Below are positions 17,643 to 27,235 of a stretch of 64,000 nucleotides of DNA, piece by piece. Positions within the stretch are counted from its first letter, which is position 1, and every line of letters starts with the position of its first letter. The position numbers and the translations under genes were made by a program. The notes beneath the pieces are model-generated. The model did not search any database. It was not told the DNA's origin and worked only from the letters and a program-made list of their open reading frames with translations. Origin of the DNA: Sulfolobus sp. A20 (GTDB taxonomy: Archaea > Thermoproteota > Thermoprotei_A > Sulfolobales > Sulfolobaceae); assembly GCF_001719125.1 (NCBI RefSeq), contig NZ_CP017006.1, positions 1,054,001-1,118,000 on the forward strand, in the 5' to 3' direction.

Positions 17643-18767
17643 ATGCAATTTAATAATAAGTGGATTGATTATTTCTTTTACATTGCCCTAATTAGCTTAT
17701 TAATAGTTTATACTTATGAGACAGTGATTACGTTTGCACCAATCAATGGATATATCGGAGACGAGGTTTGGTATCCTACAGCTGCTTACAACCTTTTAAA
17801 ATATGTGTTTCATGTTACACCTCCACCTATGTCGACTATTGGGTATCCTAATGAGCAAAATATTCAAACTTATTTGAATCCGGAACATCCGCCTTTAGCT
17901 AAATATATCATGGCTGTATTTATATATCTATTGGGCTATAATCCAGTAGCATGGAGATTACCAAGTTGGATTTTAGGCGATTTAACTATACTAGTTGCGT
18001 TTTTCTTGTCTAAGAAGATAGTTGGTAATGGATATTTAGGTAATATAGCAGGGTTGTTATCAGCTTTACTTATAGCGTTAGATCCTAACTTTTGGGTACT
18101 TCATGGTATAGGTCTCTTGGACATATATGTATCTTTCTTTGGAATATTATCATTATATTTTCTTTTAAGGGGGAATATACTCTTGTCATCTATTACTTTG
18201 GCTTTAGCTATGTTATCAAAAGAACCTGCTTATGTATTAATTTTCCCCTTCTTATTTTATCTAGGTGAATTGACTAACAGTATTAAGAGAAGAGCAATTT
18301 ATGGCTTGGGTTTACCCATATTTATTTATGTATTATTCTCTATACCGCTGATAGCATATTATGGTGGTGTAACCTCTTGGTTAGATGCTACAGTAATACA
18401 TAGAGCAATTTGGGACGTAACTAATGGACATATTACATTGACTGCAACTTCCCAGATATCTACACCATGGGACTGGTTTCTTGATATACATCCATTCTAT
18501 TTAGGTTATAACTTATATGCTAGTACAAACCCATACGTATTAATATTATGGATAATTACTACTCCCATTGCTTTTATTTTTAAGGACATAAAACTAATAG
18601 TCACCACAATGTGGGCATGGACTGAGTGGATAGGCTTTGTAATAGTTTATTTCTTAGGAAATCACACATTATTTAGTTTCTATGTCACAGATTTCATGCC
18701 GGTAGTTGACGTGTATGTAGTGATGTCATTATTTAAATTAGTTCAAAAGATAAATATTCTTAAGTAA
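17643..18767 (+). CDS. GT39/ArnT-like membrane glycosyltransferase
   Basis: Integral membrane protein-mannosyltransferase type. After a first helix (10-30) comes the acidic loop [15 protein letters not shown], where D40-E41 match the catalytic DE pair of PMT/ArnT enzymes. The second luminal signature EHPPLAKY follows near residue 80, then about eight more helices. The family moves a sugar from a polyprenyl-phosphate donor to protein or lipid outside the membrane. At 374 residues it is shorter than eukaryotic PMT and lacks the MIR insert. It follows the aldolase gene by 10 bp, with a T-rich run immediately before the ATG. Confidence 0.82.
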   Translation: MQFNNKWIDYFFYIALISLLIVYTYETVITFAPINGYIGDEVWYPTAAYNLLKYVFHVTPPPMSTIGYPNEQNIQTYLNPEHPPLAKYIMAVFIYLLGYNPVAWRLPSWILGDLTILVAFFLSKKIVGNGYLGNIAGLLSALLIALDPNFWVLHGIGLLDIYVSFFGILSLYFLLRGNILLSSITLALAMLSKEPAYVLIFPFLFYLGELTNSIKRRAIYGLGLPIFIYVLFSIPLIAYYGGVTSWLDATVIHRAIWDVTNGHITLTATSQISTPWDWFLDIHPFYLGYNLYASTNPYVLILWIITTPIAFIFKDIKLIVTTMWAWTEWIGFVIVYFLGNHTLFSFYVTDFMPVVDVYVVMSLFKLVQKINILK

Positions 18768-18773
18768 TTTTTT
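18768..18773 (+). terminator. T-run terminator candidate after the GT39 gene
   Basis: Six Ts directly follow the GT39 stop codon, in a gap before the next gene's own TATA (about 18790-18803). Sulfolobales usually end transcripts at T-rich tracts without a hairpin. Support is limited to the run itself. Confidence 0.3.
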
Positions 18774-18825
18774 ACTGTAAATTCAAAGAGAGTTTAAATA
18801 CTGAACAGATTAATCTATTCTTCGA

Positions 18826-20172
18826 ATGTCTAAACCATCAATTAATGAGCAACAAAAAACGCGAGAACCAGAGAGGCATTTAAGCTTCCTTGATATCGTG
18901 TTCCTCTCAATGGGTGGACAATCTCCATTTTTAAGCATATTAACATATGGTCTAGCAGCTTTCTTATATGCTGGCTTATTTGGTCCTATAGCTATTATAC
19001 TAGGTACTTTATTAGTCTTAATAAATGGTCTCGTAGTATATGAGCTTTCTAAGAGATTCACAAAAGAAGGGGGATATTATACATACGCCTTTTATTCACT
19101 CACCAAGAGGCTAGGCTTCGAGACTGGATGGTTGTACGTATTTTATTCACTGACATATGGTGTGGCATACATTTTAGGTGCAACATATGTAATTTACCAT
19201 GTACTGGGAATAAGTCCATGGATTGTAGGATTAGGTATAGTAGGAATAACCTCCATATTTGCTATATTAGGCATTAGGGTAAGTACTAAATATGCAATAG
19301 TTGCAGCGTCTCTCGAAATTGCAGTAATGACTACTTTAGCTTTTTTGTTTATTCAATCCACGCACTTTTACTTTTATAATCCTTTCTCTGTGCATATAAA
19401 TTTTAGTAAGTTAGCCTTCGCTATTCTATTCGGCTCTTCCATTCCTACAGGTTACGGTTCTATTACTCCAATATCTGGTGAGGCTAAGAATGCAAGAAAA
19501 ACTATAAGTAGAGCTATCATAACCGTTATCTTATTAGGTGGTCTTCTAGCTGCCTTTGACGTATACGCAATTGGTGACCATTTAGTATATTTCCATCTTA
19601 TATCCAATGTCACAAAGATAGATATACTAAACCTAATAAAAGATAGGTTGGGTATTGTGACACTAGTGTTTGTTCTCTTTGCGTCAATCAATGATGGTAT
19701 ATTAGGTGCGTTAGCCTTTCTAACGGCAACATCTAGAACAATTTTTGCAATGTCCTCAGTAGGATTTTTACCTAAGTTTCTTAGTAAATTTGAAAATCAT
19801 AAAGGTCCAACACGAGCTGTTGCCTTATCTTCAATTCTGTATATAATGTTGACTGCGTTGATGCTGTATATTGTTAAAGCTCCTTTTCTAGCTTTTGAAA
19901 TACTTGGAGCAATAGCTGTGTTATCAAGCTTATTCGTACACTTGTCTTCTAACTTTTCACTAGTCAGAATATCTTTAAAGAAGATAAATAAGAGAAAATT
20001 GCAAATTAGTATAGGTTTAATCGCCTCAGTATTTAGCTTCTTTATCCTTATATACTCTATGGAACAAGCTTCGCCAATTGAGGTTTATGTCTTTATGACA
20101 TGGATAATTATTGGATTTTTGTTAGCTGAGATCTTTAGTATGATAGAGGAAGAAAATGAAGAAGAGGATTAA
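18826..20172 (+). CDS. APC-superfamily amino acid permease
   Basis: A 448-residue transporter with 12 expected helices. The N-terminal part FLDIVFLSMGGQSPFLSI is the APC helix-1 unwound region (GG(Q/S)xP), and KRFTKEGGYYTYAF is a family hallmark. FGSSIPTGYGSITPISGEAKN marks the helix-6 region. It is a clear paralogue of the permease at 53086-54396, sharing the GGQxP start, the GGYYTYAF segment and the IPTGYGSITP segment. Substrate is an amino acid or amine, not specified by sequence. A TATA-like GTTTAAATA lies about 27 nt upstream, so the gene is probably monocistronic. Confidence 0.88.
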   Translation: MSKPSINEQQKTREPERHLSFLDIVFLSMGGQSPFLSILTYGLAAFLYAGLFGPIAIILGTLLVLINGLVVYELSKRFTKEGGYYTYAFYSLTKRLGFETGWLYVFYSLTYGVAYILGATYVIYHVLGISPWIVGLGIVGITSIFAILGIRVSTKYAIVAASLEIAVMTTLAFLFIQSTHFYFYNPFSVHINFSKLAFAILFGSSIPTGYGSITPISGEAKNARKTISRAIITVILLGGLLAAFDVYAIGDHLVYFHLISNVTKIDILNLIKDRLGIVTLVFVLFASINDGILGALAFLTATSRTIFAMSSVGFLPKFLSKFENHKGPTRAVALSSILYIMLTALMLYIVKAPFLAFEILGAIAVLSSLFVHLSSNFSLVRISLKKINKRKLQISIGLIASVFSFFILIYSMEQASPIEVYVFMTWIIIGFLLAEIFSMIEEENEEED

Positions 20173-20223
20173 GAATATCTATTCATTAAATTTATTACTC
20201 ATGCTTTATTCAATAACTATAAC

Positions 20224-20985
20224 ATGTTAAGAAAGGCAATAATTACTTCTGCGGGTAGAGGAAGCAGAATGAAGCATATTACTACTTTTCTTCCTAAAGC
20301 ATTGTTACCGCTTTTTGTGACGGAAAATGGGGGTAAAGTTACCAGACCGATCATAGATCTAATACTTGATTCACTAAAGAACATAGGAATAGAAAAATTC
20401 TGTATAGTAGTAGGCAAGAATGGCATGTTATTAATGCAATATCTATTTGAAAGGACTCCGACATTCGTTTTTCAAGAAACTCCAAAAGGATTTGGAGATG
20501 CCGTATTAAGGGCAGAAGACTTTTCCGGAAACGAACCATTTTTTGTTCATGCCGATGACGGAGTTCTAACTAAAGGCTATGATTCCTTAAAATCTTTATA
20601 TGAAGAAATATCTCCAGATGCCTTACTTCTAGTAAGGCGAGTTCAAAATCCTAAGAGATATGGAGTAGTCGAAGTTGTTGACAAGGGCTATTATGATAAT
20701 CATAAAATGTATAAGGTGACTGATGCAGAGGAAAAACCTCAATTTCCTAAATCTAACCTGGGATTAGTAGCTGTTTACATATTTAAACCATCGATATTTG
20801 ACGCCTTAAAAAGAGTTAAAGTCGAGGAAAATAGGGAATTAGAATTGACTTATGGTATAAAAAACTTGATTTTGGATAATAGAGAAGTTTATGCGTTAGA
20901 AATGAAAGAAAGTGAAACTTGGTTAAACGTTGGAGATCCCAAGAGTTACTTAGATTCTTTAAACTATTCATTTAAATTGCTCTAA
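20224..20985 (+). CDS. sugar-1-phosphate nucleotidyltransferase (GalU/RmlA-like)
   Basis: The N terminus carries a slightly modified nucleotidyltransferase signature, ITSAGRGSRMK...LPKALLPL, where most relatives have LAAGxGxRxxPxTxxxPKxxLP. HADDGVL near residue 105 matches the metal-binding aspartate region and LNVGDPKSYLDSL the C-terminal loop. Such enzymes make UDP- or dTDP-glucose from sugar 1-phosphate and NTP. Which sugar and base are used cannot be told. The next gene, 19 bp on, encodes a sugar kinase, so the two may feed activated-sugar synthesis for glycans. The protein has 253 residues, the compact archaeal length without an acyltransferase domain. Confidence 0.84.
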   Translation: MLRKAIITSAGRGSRMKHITTFLPKALLPLFVTENGGKVTRPIIDLILDSLKNIGIEKFCIVVGKNGMLLMQYLFERTPTFVFQETPKGFGDAVLRAEDFSGNEPFFVHADDGVLTKGYDSLKSLYEEISPDALLLVRRVQNPKRYGVVEVVDKGYYDNHKMYKVTDAEEKPQFPKSNLGLVAVYIFKPSIFDALKRVKVEENRELELTYGIKNLILDNREVYALEMKESETWLNVGDPKSYLDSLNYSFKLL

Positions 20986-21004
20986 TGACATAATATAATT
21001 TTGT

Positions 21005-21901
21005 ATGATACTTGTTGGAGTGGACGGAGGAGGAACCAAAACATCAGCTATAGCGTATACTTGCAGCGGAAATTTAATAGGCAAAGGATTAGGAGGCCCC
21101 GGTAACTTCCATAACGTAGGTGTGGAGGAGGCTGTGAAAAACATCAGAAAAGCTATAATGTCTGCTACTAAAGGCATGAAACCAGATGTAGCTTATATAG
21201 GATTAGCTGGTATAGATTCTAAGTATGATTATGATATAATGAGCGAGGCATTAAGAAATGTATCTAATTCGACTTATGTGGATCATGACGGTTTTGTCGC
21301 ACTTTATGCTGAGACTAGAGGTGATCCAGGCGTTATTACGATAGCAGGAACTGGTAGCGTAATAGTAGGGTTTAACGGTAAGGAAAGATTTAGATATGGG
21401 GGATTAGGTTGGTTAATAGCCGATGAAGGTTCAGCTTATTGGATAGGAAGAGAAGCCTTAAGGGCTTTAGGAAAAATGTTAGACGCGAGAATTCCTAAGA
21501 CTATTTTGGCTGATAAAATAATGGGCCTTCTAGAAATAAATTCTCTGGATGATTTAATTAAATGGGCATACCATGAAGGTCATAAAGTAAAAGAAATTGC
21601 CTCGTTAGCTACTGCAGTGAGTGAAGCTGCTAAGGAGGGAGATCAAGTTGCATATAATATTTTAAAGACTGCTGCATACGAATTAGCATCTTATTCAATT
21701 CAAATGGCCGTAAAGATTGGTGTGAGCAGAATATATCTAAAGGGAGGGATGTTTAATTCTGAAATCTATTATAATCTATTCAAAGAATATTTAGATAATA
21801 ACAACATAAAAGGAGTTATATCTTCTCGTGATCCAGAATATGGAGCATTATTGTTGGCGTTTAAATATAGCGGATGTGATGGCGAGGCTCTATTTAGATA
21901 G
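21005..21901 (+). CDS. BadF/BcrA-type ATPase family sugar kinase (hexokinase/GlcNAc-kinase-like)
   Basis: ASKHA-fold kinase of 298 residues. The phosphate-1 loop is VGVDGGGTKTSA (4-15); AGTGSVIVG is the phosphate-2 loop and YLKGGMFNSEIY the adenosine motif. The protein resembles the characterised ATP-dependent hexokinase of Sulfolobus tokodaii, which phosphorylates glucose and glucosamine-type sugars. In an Entner-Doudoroff organism this would serve hexosamine use or activated-sugar synthesis rather than glycolysis. It follows the nucleotidyltransferase gene by 19 bp. Its stop overlaps the convergent gamma-glutamyltransferase end by 8 bp. Confidence 0.85.
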   Translation: MILVGVDGGGTKTSAIAYTCSGNLIGKGLGGPGNFHNVGVEEAVKNIRKAIMSATKGMKPDVAYIGLAGIDSKYDYDIMSEALRNVSNSTYVDHDGFVALYAETRGDPGVITIAGTGSVIVGFNGKERFRYGGLGWLIADEGSAYWIGREALRALGKMLDARIPKTILADKIMGLLEINSLDDLIKWAYHEGHKVKEIASLATAVSEAAKEGDQVAYNILKTAAYELASYSIQMAVKIGVSRIYLKGGMFNSEIYYNLFKEYLDNNNIKGVISSRDPEYGALLLAFKYSGCDGEALFR

Positions 21902-23330
21902 GTAGCGCTACTCCTTCGCTTCTAATATCAGCTACTCCAATATACTTACCTTTTTTATATTTTAATGCTTGAACAACACCTACTTCTGGAGAATAGTAAT
22001 CAGTTTGAGTTGCCGTTATTCCAAGCCTTTTTTCTGCTATAACCTTATTCCCTAAGTACATAAACCTTGGTGCATATACGGCTTCGTCAATCTCCATCTT
22101 ATAGTCCACATAATACTCTAATACTTCTGCGTGAATTTGTGGTCTTAAATCTCCACCTGCACACCCTATTATTAATCTCTCATTATCGTTCTCAGCTAGT
22201 AATACCGAAAGAGTGTGTAAAGGCCTTTTTCTAGGCTCTGGTTTGTTAATTCCTTCAGTAAAACCTGCTCCTCTATTATTAAAAGGTATTTCTTCTACAA
22301 CGATACCGGAACCGAATGGATAGAATAAACTTTGAATAAATCCAACTTCGTTCTCCCCGTCAGTTACAGTAAAGAAGGTTGTATCACCGTGAGAGCTTAC
22401 CTTAACCTCAATTCCGTATTCTGATAATTTATTTGATATGTAGCTTTCTGAGAGTAGTTTTTCGACTGGAACGCTTGCAAAACGTGGATCAGCAACATAT
22501 TTGTTTCTATCTTCATAAGCTAAAGCACTTAATCTAACGTGCTCGTTTATCCTTCCTATATCGTTATATGGCATTTTATTAATATCAGTTAACTCTATCA
22601 TTTTCAGCAATTCTAGCGTTGTTAATCCTTGACTATTTGGAGGTAATTCATAAAGGGTATATCCTTTATACGTTGACTTCAAAGGAGTTACCTTTTCTCC
22701 ATGAAATTCTTTAAAATCTTCATAGCTTACTGGTACTCCCCTTTCTCTTAATCCTTTAACTAAATCTTCAGCTATTTTTCCATCATAAAATTCTCTAGGG
22801 TCTCTGGAAATATGCTTCAATATTCGAGCCATTCTATTTAACCTAATTTCGTCACTAAATCTCTTGTTTCCATAAACTTTCTGCCAATCCTCAGACAATT
22901 TAAACGAACTTACAATAGCGTGATGTAAACTTCTCCCTACCATAAATCCATTAGATGCTATAGAAATCGCTGGATTTAATAACTCTTGTAAAGGTTTAGA
23001 AGCATAATTTTCATGGATAAACTGCCATAGATCTACTAATCCCGGTACCATTACTGTAAAAGGGCTTCTGTAATCTGGAATTTTTTCTACACTAAGTTCC
23101 TTTGATGCCCAACCAGATGCGTTATAAGCTATAATACCCTCTGGTGTTTTAGCTAGTAGAAATCCGTCTCCCCCTAACCCGCTAGTGTGTGGCATTACAA
23201 CCGAGAGAACTGCACTAACTGCTATTGATGCATCGAATGCATTACCTCCGTTCTCTAATATCTTAGCTCCAACATAACTTGCCACATAATTTTGCGACGA
23301 CACGACTCTTTTTCCTGAAGCAGATGGCAT
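21894..23330 (-). CDS. ggt: gamma-glutamyltransferase / Ntn-hydrolase
   Basis: Autoprocessing N-terminal-nucleophile enzyme of 478 residues. The large-subunit part shows NGGNAFDASIAVSAVL and MPHTSGLGGDGF; the processing site is the HGDTTFFTVTD segment, whose first Thr after GD becomes the nucleophile of the small subunit. The oxyanion/substrate region SLFYPFGSGIVV follows, and the small subunit ends with the GGDLRPQ region. Family members transfer or hydrolyse gamma-glutamyl or acyl groups; archaeal versions are usually shorter than the bacterial enzymes and lack a clear signal peptide, as here. It is divergent from the Cys-rich small protein gene over 43 bp. Confidence 0.88.
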   Translation of the reverse strand: MPSASGKRVVSSQNYVASYVGAKILENGGNAFDASIAVSAVLSVVMPHTSGLGGDGFLLAKTPEGIIAYNASGWASKELSVEKIPDYRSPFTVMVPGLVDLWQFIHENYASKPLQELLNPAISIASNGFMVGRSLHHAIVSSFKLSEDWQKVYGNKRFSDEIRLNRMARILKHISRDPREFYDGKIAEDLVKGLRERGVPVSYEDFKEFHGEKVTPLKSTYKGYTLYELPPNSQGLTTLELLKMIELTDINKMPYNDIGRINEHVRLSALAYEDRNKYVADPRFASVPVEKLLSESYISNKLSEYGIEVKVSSHGDTTFFTVTDGENEVGFIQSLFYPFGSGIVVEEIPFNNRGAGFTEGINKPEPRKRPLHTLSVLLAENDNERLIIGCAGGDLRPQIHAEVLEYYVDYKMEIDEAVYAPRFMYLGNKVIAEKRLGITATQTDYYSPEVGVVQALKYKKGKYIGVADIRSEGVALPI

Positions 23331-23373
23331 AATTATTTAATAGATTATTTTAACATAAATACTTATCAGTATT

Positions 23374-23733
23374 ATGGAAATACCTAAGGATGTGAAAGAT
23401 AAGTTAGAGGATGGAGTTTGCATGGCTTGTTGTATAAATGACGTTATCTGTATGACTAATGATTATCCTAGATCATCTAATGTAGATGTATTATTTGAGA
23501 TAGATAGAAAAGGTAGGGAAATAATTTTTAGACATATCATTATGGATGATCCCTCAAACCCTTTAACTGTAGAATACATGGTTGATTCGAATTTCATTAA
23601 TAACGTAATAAACTCTCGAATGATCGATGTGTTTTTCGTTAATAATACCTTTAAAGAAGAGATGAAGATACGAATATTATTTTCTGAAGATGAAATTAAG
23701 TTAATGAAGAGGGAAATAGGACTTGGAACTTAA
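23374..23733 (+). CDS. conserved-looking small protein with an N-terminal cysteine cluster, unknown function
   Basis: In this 119-residue protein the first third has four cysteines in VCMACCINDVICM (C16, C19, C20, C26), a spacing that could bind a metal or form disulphides. The remainder alternates strands and short helices (VDVLFEIDRKGREIIFRHII). No family is recognised. The end overlaps the TTG start of the MazG gene by 11 bp and the TmcA gene follows, so all three are likely one transcript, which hints at nucleotide or RNA metabolism by association only. Confidence 0.6.
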   Translation: MEIPKDVKDKLEDGVCMACCINDVICMTNDYPRSSNVDVLFEIDRKGREIIFRHIIMDDPSNPLTVEYMVDSNFINNVINSRMIDVFFVNNTFKEEMKIRILFSEDEIKLMKREIGLGT

Positions 23734-23968
23734 GCAAATACAAGATAAAATGAAGGAAATGTATTATGCGAAGGATTCTGAAAGAGGAATTTATGCTACA
23801 TTTACTTGGCTGGTTGAAGAAGTAGGAGAACTAGCTGAAGCATTATTATCAGATAATACTGAGTCTATTCAAGAGGAGTTAGCTGATGTCTTAGCCTGGA
23901 CATTATCAATTGCGAATTTAAAGGGCATTGATATGGAAGAAGCTATAAAGAAGAAATATAAATTGTAA
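23723..23968 (+). CDS. MazG-family nucleotide pyrophosphohydrolase
   Basis: The 81-residue protein is a minimal all-alpha NTP-PPase. WLVEEVGELAEALL supplies the first EExxE-type metal-binding helix, and EELADVLAWTLSIA the second (ExxD). MazG enzymes hydrolyse (d)NTPs to monophosphates and pyrophosphate, cleaning non-canonical nucleotides. The TTG start is forced by the reading frame and overlaps the upstream gene by 11 bp. The TmcA ATG is 3 bp after the stop. Confidence 0.86.
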   Translation: MELKQIQDKMKEMYYAKDSERGIYATFTWLVEEVGELAEALLSDNTESIQEELADVLAWTLSIANLKGIDMEEAIKKKYKL

Positions 23969-23971
23969 GCT

Positions 23972-26287
23972 ATGGTTAATGAAGATCAGTTCTTTGAGGT
24001 ATTGAAGAAATCCCTAATCGATGGTGAAGCAAGGTATTATCGTAACTTAGTATATATAGAAAAAAGTAATTATTTTGATTTAGTGAAAAAAATTATAGAA
24101 CTATTTTTGAGCTTTAAAAAGGATCCTTCAGTTGCTTATGGTTTTGTTCCTTGGGCTGAGGGCTCAAAGGATAGGATGAAGGAAATAAAGGGATATTTCC
24201 AAAAGTTCGATGATATTGATTACGCTAATGCCGAATATAAGCTAGGAAACACTTATGACCTAGTAATTCTTGATACAGTTGATAATTTCCAACCAATTAA
24301 TATAGGTAGGCTTGTGGATCTAGCGAGAGGTGGTGGTCTGGTAATTATCTATACTGATAATCTTATAAAGGACAAGATGGTATTTAGATCTTCTATAATA
24401 AGAAATAACAAAATATATGATATATATGAAAGAAGATTTAAGAAAAAATTGCAAGAGCATGAGGGTATATTTACGATTATTGGTGATCAATTTGAAGTAA
24501 GACCCTTTTCTGGTGATATTAAACCTAAGCCAGAAAAGAAGGTTCCATCAAAACCTATAATGCCTAAAGAGATTCATGAATTGTCATTAAGCGAAGACGA
24601 GAATAGAGTAATCGAATCTTTTTCTTTTATGCTTAGCGGTGGAAGGAGGGTTCTAGTATTAACCGCGCCAAGAGGAAGGGGAAAGAGTTCTGTGACCGGT
24701 TTATCAATTGCTAGTTTAGTAGCTAAGTATAAGAGTAAGAGAGAGAGAAACGCGAAAATCGTAGTTACTGCTCCTTCAATAGTTAGTGCATCTCAAGTCA
24801 TGCTCTTTGTAAAAAATGCGATGGAGAGATTAGGTGAAAACGTCTGGGTTAAGATGAGTGATACGGGGCACGTAAAAATAATAAAAGGTAGTGATTTCAA
24901 GGTAGAATATGTCCCACATGATGCTGCTTTAGAGGATGAGGGCGATTTATTAGTTATAGATGAAGCAGCATCACTTGGAGTGAATTACATAGACTTAGCA
25001 TTAAGGATGTGGAGAAAAGTAGTTCTGGTAACCACAGTCCACGGATATGAAGGATCGAGCAAAGCCTTCTTAAGGTATTTAAGGAGGTTAATCGAAAGTA
25101 GGAGAATTAAGGTAAAATGGGTAAATATGGAGCAACCATTACGTTATGCTGAAGGTGATCCTATAGAGAAATGGTTGTATGATGCCTTATTACTGGATGC
25201 TGAGCCAGAGGAGCCTAAATCAGAGATAAATCTAATTAACTATGAAGACATTGATAAGGCTGAGCTAATTGACGATGATAAGAAATTAAGATCACTATAC
25301 GGAATAATGGTTACAGCTCACTATAGGAATAATCCTGATGATTTAATGATTATGTTAGATGGTGCCCATCACTTAATCAAGGCATTGTATTCTGATAATA
25401 ACTCTTACATAGCGGCTTGTCAGATAGCCGAAGAGGGCGAACTGCCGGATAACTTAATTGACATGGCGTTAAAGGGTGGCACTTTTGATGGTGATCTAAT
25501 TCCAGATAGAATAATAAAGCATGTAAGAATAAGGGATTTTGGAAAACTAAAAGGTTGGAGAATAGTTAGAATAGCTGTTTTACAAGAATTACAAGATAAG
25601 GGCTTTGGGAGTGAAATGCTTAACATTATCTTCAACGAGGCAAAAGAAAAGGGAATAGATTGGTTAGGTTCTTCATTTATGTCTGATCCCAAAGTTTTGA
25701 ATTTCTGGATCAAAAATGGTTTCGTTCCAGTTCACATATCTCCTAAGAAAAATGAGAAACTCGGGGACTATCCCGTTGTGGTTATGAAACCTATAAGTGA
25801 TATAGCAAAGAAAATAACAGAAATATCAGCTTACATATTAAAGGAAAAACTTCTAAATACACTCCACGATGTGTACTTTAATATTAATCCGGAAGTTGCT
25901 AGATTACTTTTGACAGGAGCTAGAGCAAACAAAACTGTTAACATAAATGACATTCTAATTGATAAAGTAGTATCATTTTTGCAAGGAATCAGTCCTTATG
26001 AGTCTTCTGCAGATGGGATACACATGTTAGCAATTAAGTATTTCTGGGACTCTAAAAGGGACTGGGCTTTATCAAGGGAAGAGGAGCTAGTGCTGATAGC
26101 CAAAGTAATTCAAGGAAAACCTTGGAATTACGTATCCTCCCTCTTAGAATCTAATAGATCGCATGTTTATGAGTTAATATATGATTCAATATCAAAGTTA
26201 ATGAAAAAATATTATAACTTGTCTGCTGAATCAACTGTTGGTTTAACCCTAGATCAAGTGATGAAATCACAACACTATGAAAAGTGA
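23972..26287 (+). CDS. tmcA: RNA/tRNA cytidine acetyltransferase TmcA (NAT10/Kre33 family)
   Basis: This 771-residue modular enzyme makes N4-acetylcytidine in RNA, using ATP and acetyl-CoA. Domains in order: N-terminal TmcA_N (1-190), a RecA-like helicase with Walker A TAPRGRGKSS (231-240) and Walker B VIDEAA (328-333), a GNAT acetyltransferase with the acetyl-CoA loop LQELQDKGFGSEM, and a C-terminal RNA-binding region. All catalytic landmarks seem present. In hyperthermophilic archaea ac4C is abundant and helps growth at high temperature. The gene is tightly joined to the MazG gene upstream and converges on ctaA. Confidence 0.93.
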   Translation: MVNEDQFFEVLKKSLIDGEARYYRNLVYIEKSNYFDLVKKIIELFLSFKKDPSVAYGFVPWAEGSKDRMKEIKGYFQKFDDIDYANAEYKLGNTYDLVILDTVDNFQPINIGRLVDLARGGGLVIIYTDNLIKDKMVFRSSIIRNNKIYDIYERRFKKKLQEHEGIFTIIGDQFEVRPFSGDIKPKPEKKVPSKPIMPKEIHELSLSEDENRVIESFSFMLSGGRRVLVLTAPRGRGKSSVTGLSIASLVAKYKSKRERNAKIVVTAPSIVSASQVMLFVKNAMERLGENVWVKMSDTGHVKIIKGSDFKVEYVPHDAALEDEGDLLVIDEAASLGVNYIDLALRMWRKVVLVTTVHGYEGSSKAFLRYLRRLIESRRIKVKWVNMEQPLRYAEGDPIEKWLYDALLLDAEPEEPKSEINLINYEDIDKAELIDDDKKLRSLYGIMVTAHYRNNPDDLMIMLDGAHHLIKALYSDNNSYIAACQIAEEGELPDNLIDMALKGGTFDGDLIPDRIIKHVRIRDFGKLKGWRIVRIAVLQELQDKGFGSEMLNIIFNEAKEKGIDWLGSSFMSDPKVLNFWIKNGFVPVHISPKKNEKLGDYPVVVMKPISDIAKKITEISAYILKEKLLNTLHDVYFNINPEVARLLLTGARANKTVNINDILIDKVVSFLQGISPYESSADGIHMLAIKYFWDSKRDWALSREEELVLIAKVIQGKPWNYVSSLLESNRSHVYELIYDSISKLMKKYYNLSAESTVGLTLDQVMKSQHYEK

Positions 26288-26298
26288 TATAATGCACC

Positions 26299-27084
26299 TC
26301 AACTGATACTATTCAATATTATAGCAACTACTACGAGAATTGAGAATAGTTGATGCAAGCCTACAGATATCCCAGGCTTAAGAGAGTTTCTATTACTTGA
26401 GTCCCACACCCACAATCCTACAACCAGTTCAATTGCTGTAAATGCTAAAGTAAGCCAATAATGAAGTAATACCAATGCAATAATAAATATTAGTGCAGCT
26501 ATTCCATGAATCACCCAGGCTATTTGAAGCCAAATATTTCTTTCTTGACTCTTTTCCCATACCTTCCCTATTTTTAACCTCATTCTTCTGGTCCCAGTTA
26601 CCACTCCTCCCATGAAAATTACGAAATACAGAAAGTGTGGTGGTATTATTGCATCAATCAAGAATGAAAGAATACTTAACTTGAATATATTCAAACCTTG
26701 TAACATTAATAAGAAGTATGTAACAAAGGTTGTGTATGCAGCTATATCGTGAAACCCTTGAAATATTGAAGGTAACTTTCCAGCCAATACATATAGTGTA
26801 GCCATTCCTAATAACGCAGTGAAGACTACTGCGACAAACCCGATAATTGATATAAGAGAAGGATGGATGATTAGGATAGCTAAAGAGAGTATTCCAACTA
26901 ATGTGGCTAGTATTCTATGTATTGCCTCTGGATCTCTTTTAGCTGCTACTTGTAACATGTCCTTTGTGTATGGCCAATTAGTACCTAAAGATAATCCATA
27001 CCCATATCCTTCAACTACTCCTCCAAAAACTATTGTCGTTCCTGCTAGCAGAGATTCAATTCCCGCAAGGTAAGTAATAATCAT
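26299..27084 (-). CDS. ctaA: heme A synthase-like protein (CtaA/Cox15)
   Basis: Eight membrane helices in 261 residues carry the four heme-ligand histidines of the CtaA fold: H56 in EAIHRILATLVG with the preceding ExxH glutamate E53, H112 in FQGFHDIAAY, H193 in WVIHGIAAL, and H244 in VGLHQLFS. The two halves thus each have two His, as in bacterial CtaA; some archaeal relatives are only half length. The enzyme oxidises heme O to heme A for terminal oxidases, and Sulfolobales use A-type hemes. The gene is divergent from a small membrane protein that might belong to the same process. Confidence 0.8.
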   Translation of the reverse strand: MIITYLAGIESLLAGTTIVFGGVVEGYGYGLSLGTNWPYTKDMLQVAAKRDPEAIHRILATLVGILSLAILIIHPSLISIIGFVAVVFTALLGMATLYVLAGKLPSIFQGFHDIAAYTTFVTYFLLMLQGLNIFKLSILSFLIDAIIPPHFLYFVIFMGGVVTGTRRMRLKIGKVWEKSQERNIWLQIAWVIHGIAALIFIIALVLLHYWLTLAFTAIELVVGLWVWDSSNRNSLKPGISVGLHQLFSILVVVAIILNSIS

Positions 27085-27225
27085 ACTCTAACATAGCTCT
27101 CATAGACTTAAAAATTTCTTTTGATGAGTTTTAACAAATGGGTAAGTTAGATTATTTTTCAATAACACGGTTGATTTGGGTAAAACTATTTTTATAATTT
27201 ATAAAAATATTGAGAAATTGTAAAA

Positions 27226-27231
27226 AGGTGA
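27226..27231 (+). promoter_or_regulatory. Shine-Dalgarno AGGTGA before the small membrane protein
   Basis: AGGTGA lies 4 nt before the ATG and matches the Sulfolobales 16S rRNA 3' end. A TATA-like TTTATAATTTATA further upstream (about 27190-27203) predicts a leadered mRNA, unlike most promoters in this window. Confidence 0.5.
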
Positions 27232-27235
27232 GATC

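Noticed and set aside
20221-20228. AACATGTT, identical to the Sulfolobus ARA-box core
   Set aside because: It contains the start codon of the nucleotidyltransferase gene, not a promoter position, so it is most likely chance.
27080-27235. C/D-box sRNA candidate from a TTGATGAG-like sequence
   Set aside because: No matching D (CTGA) box or D'/C' pair at a suitable distance.
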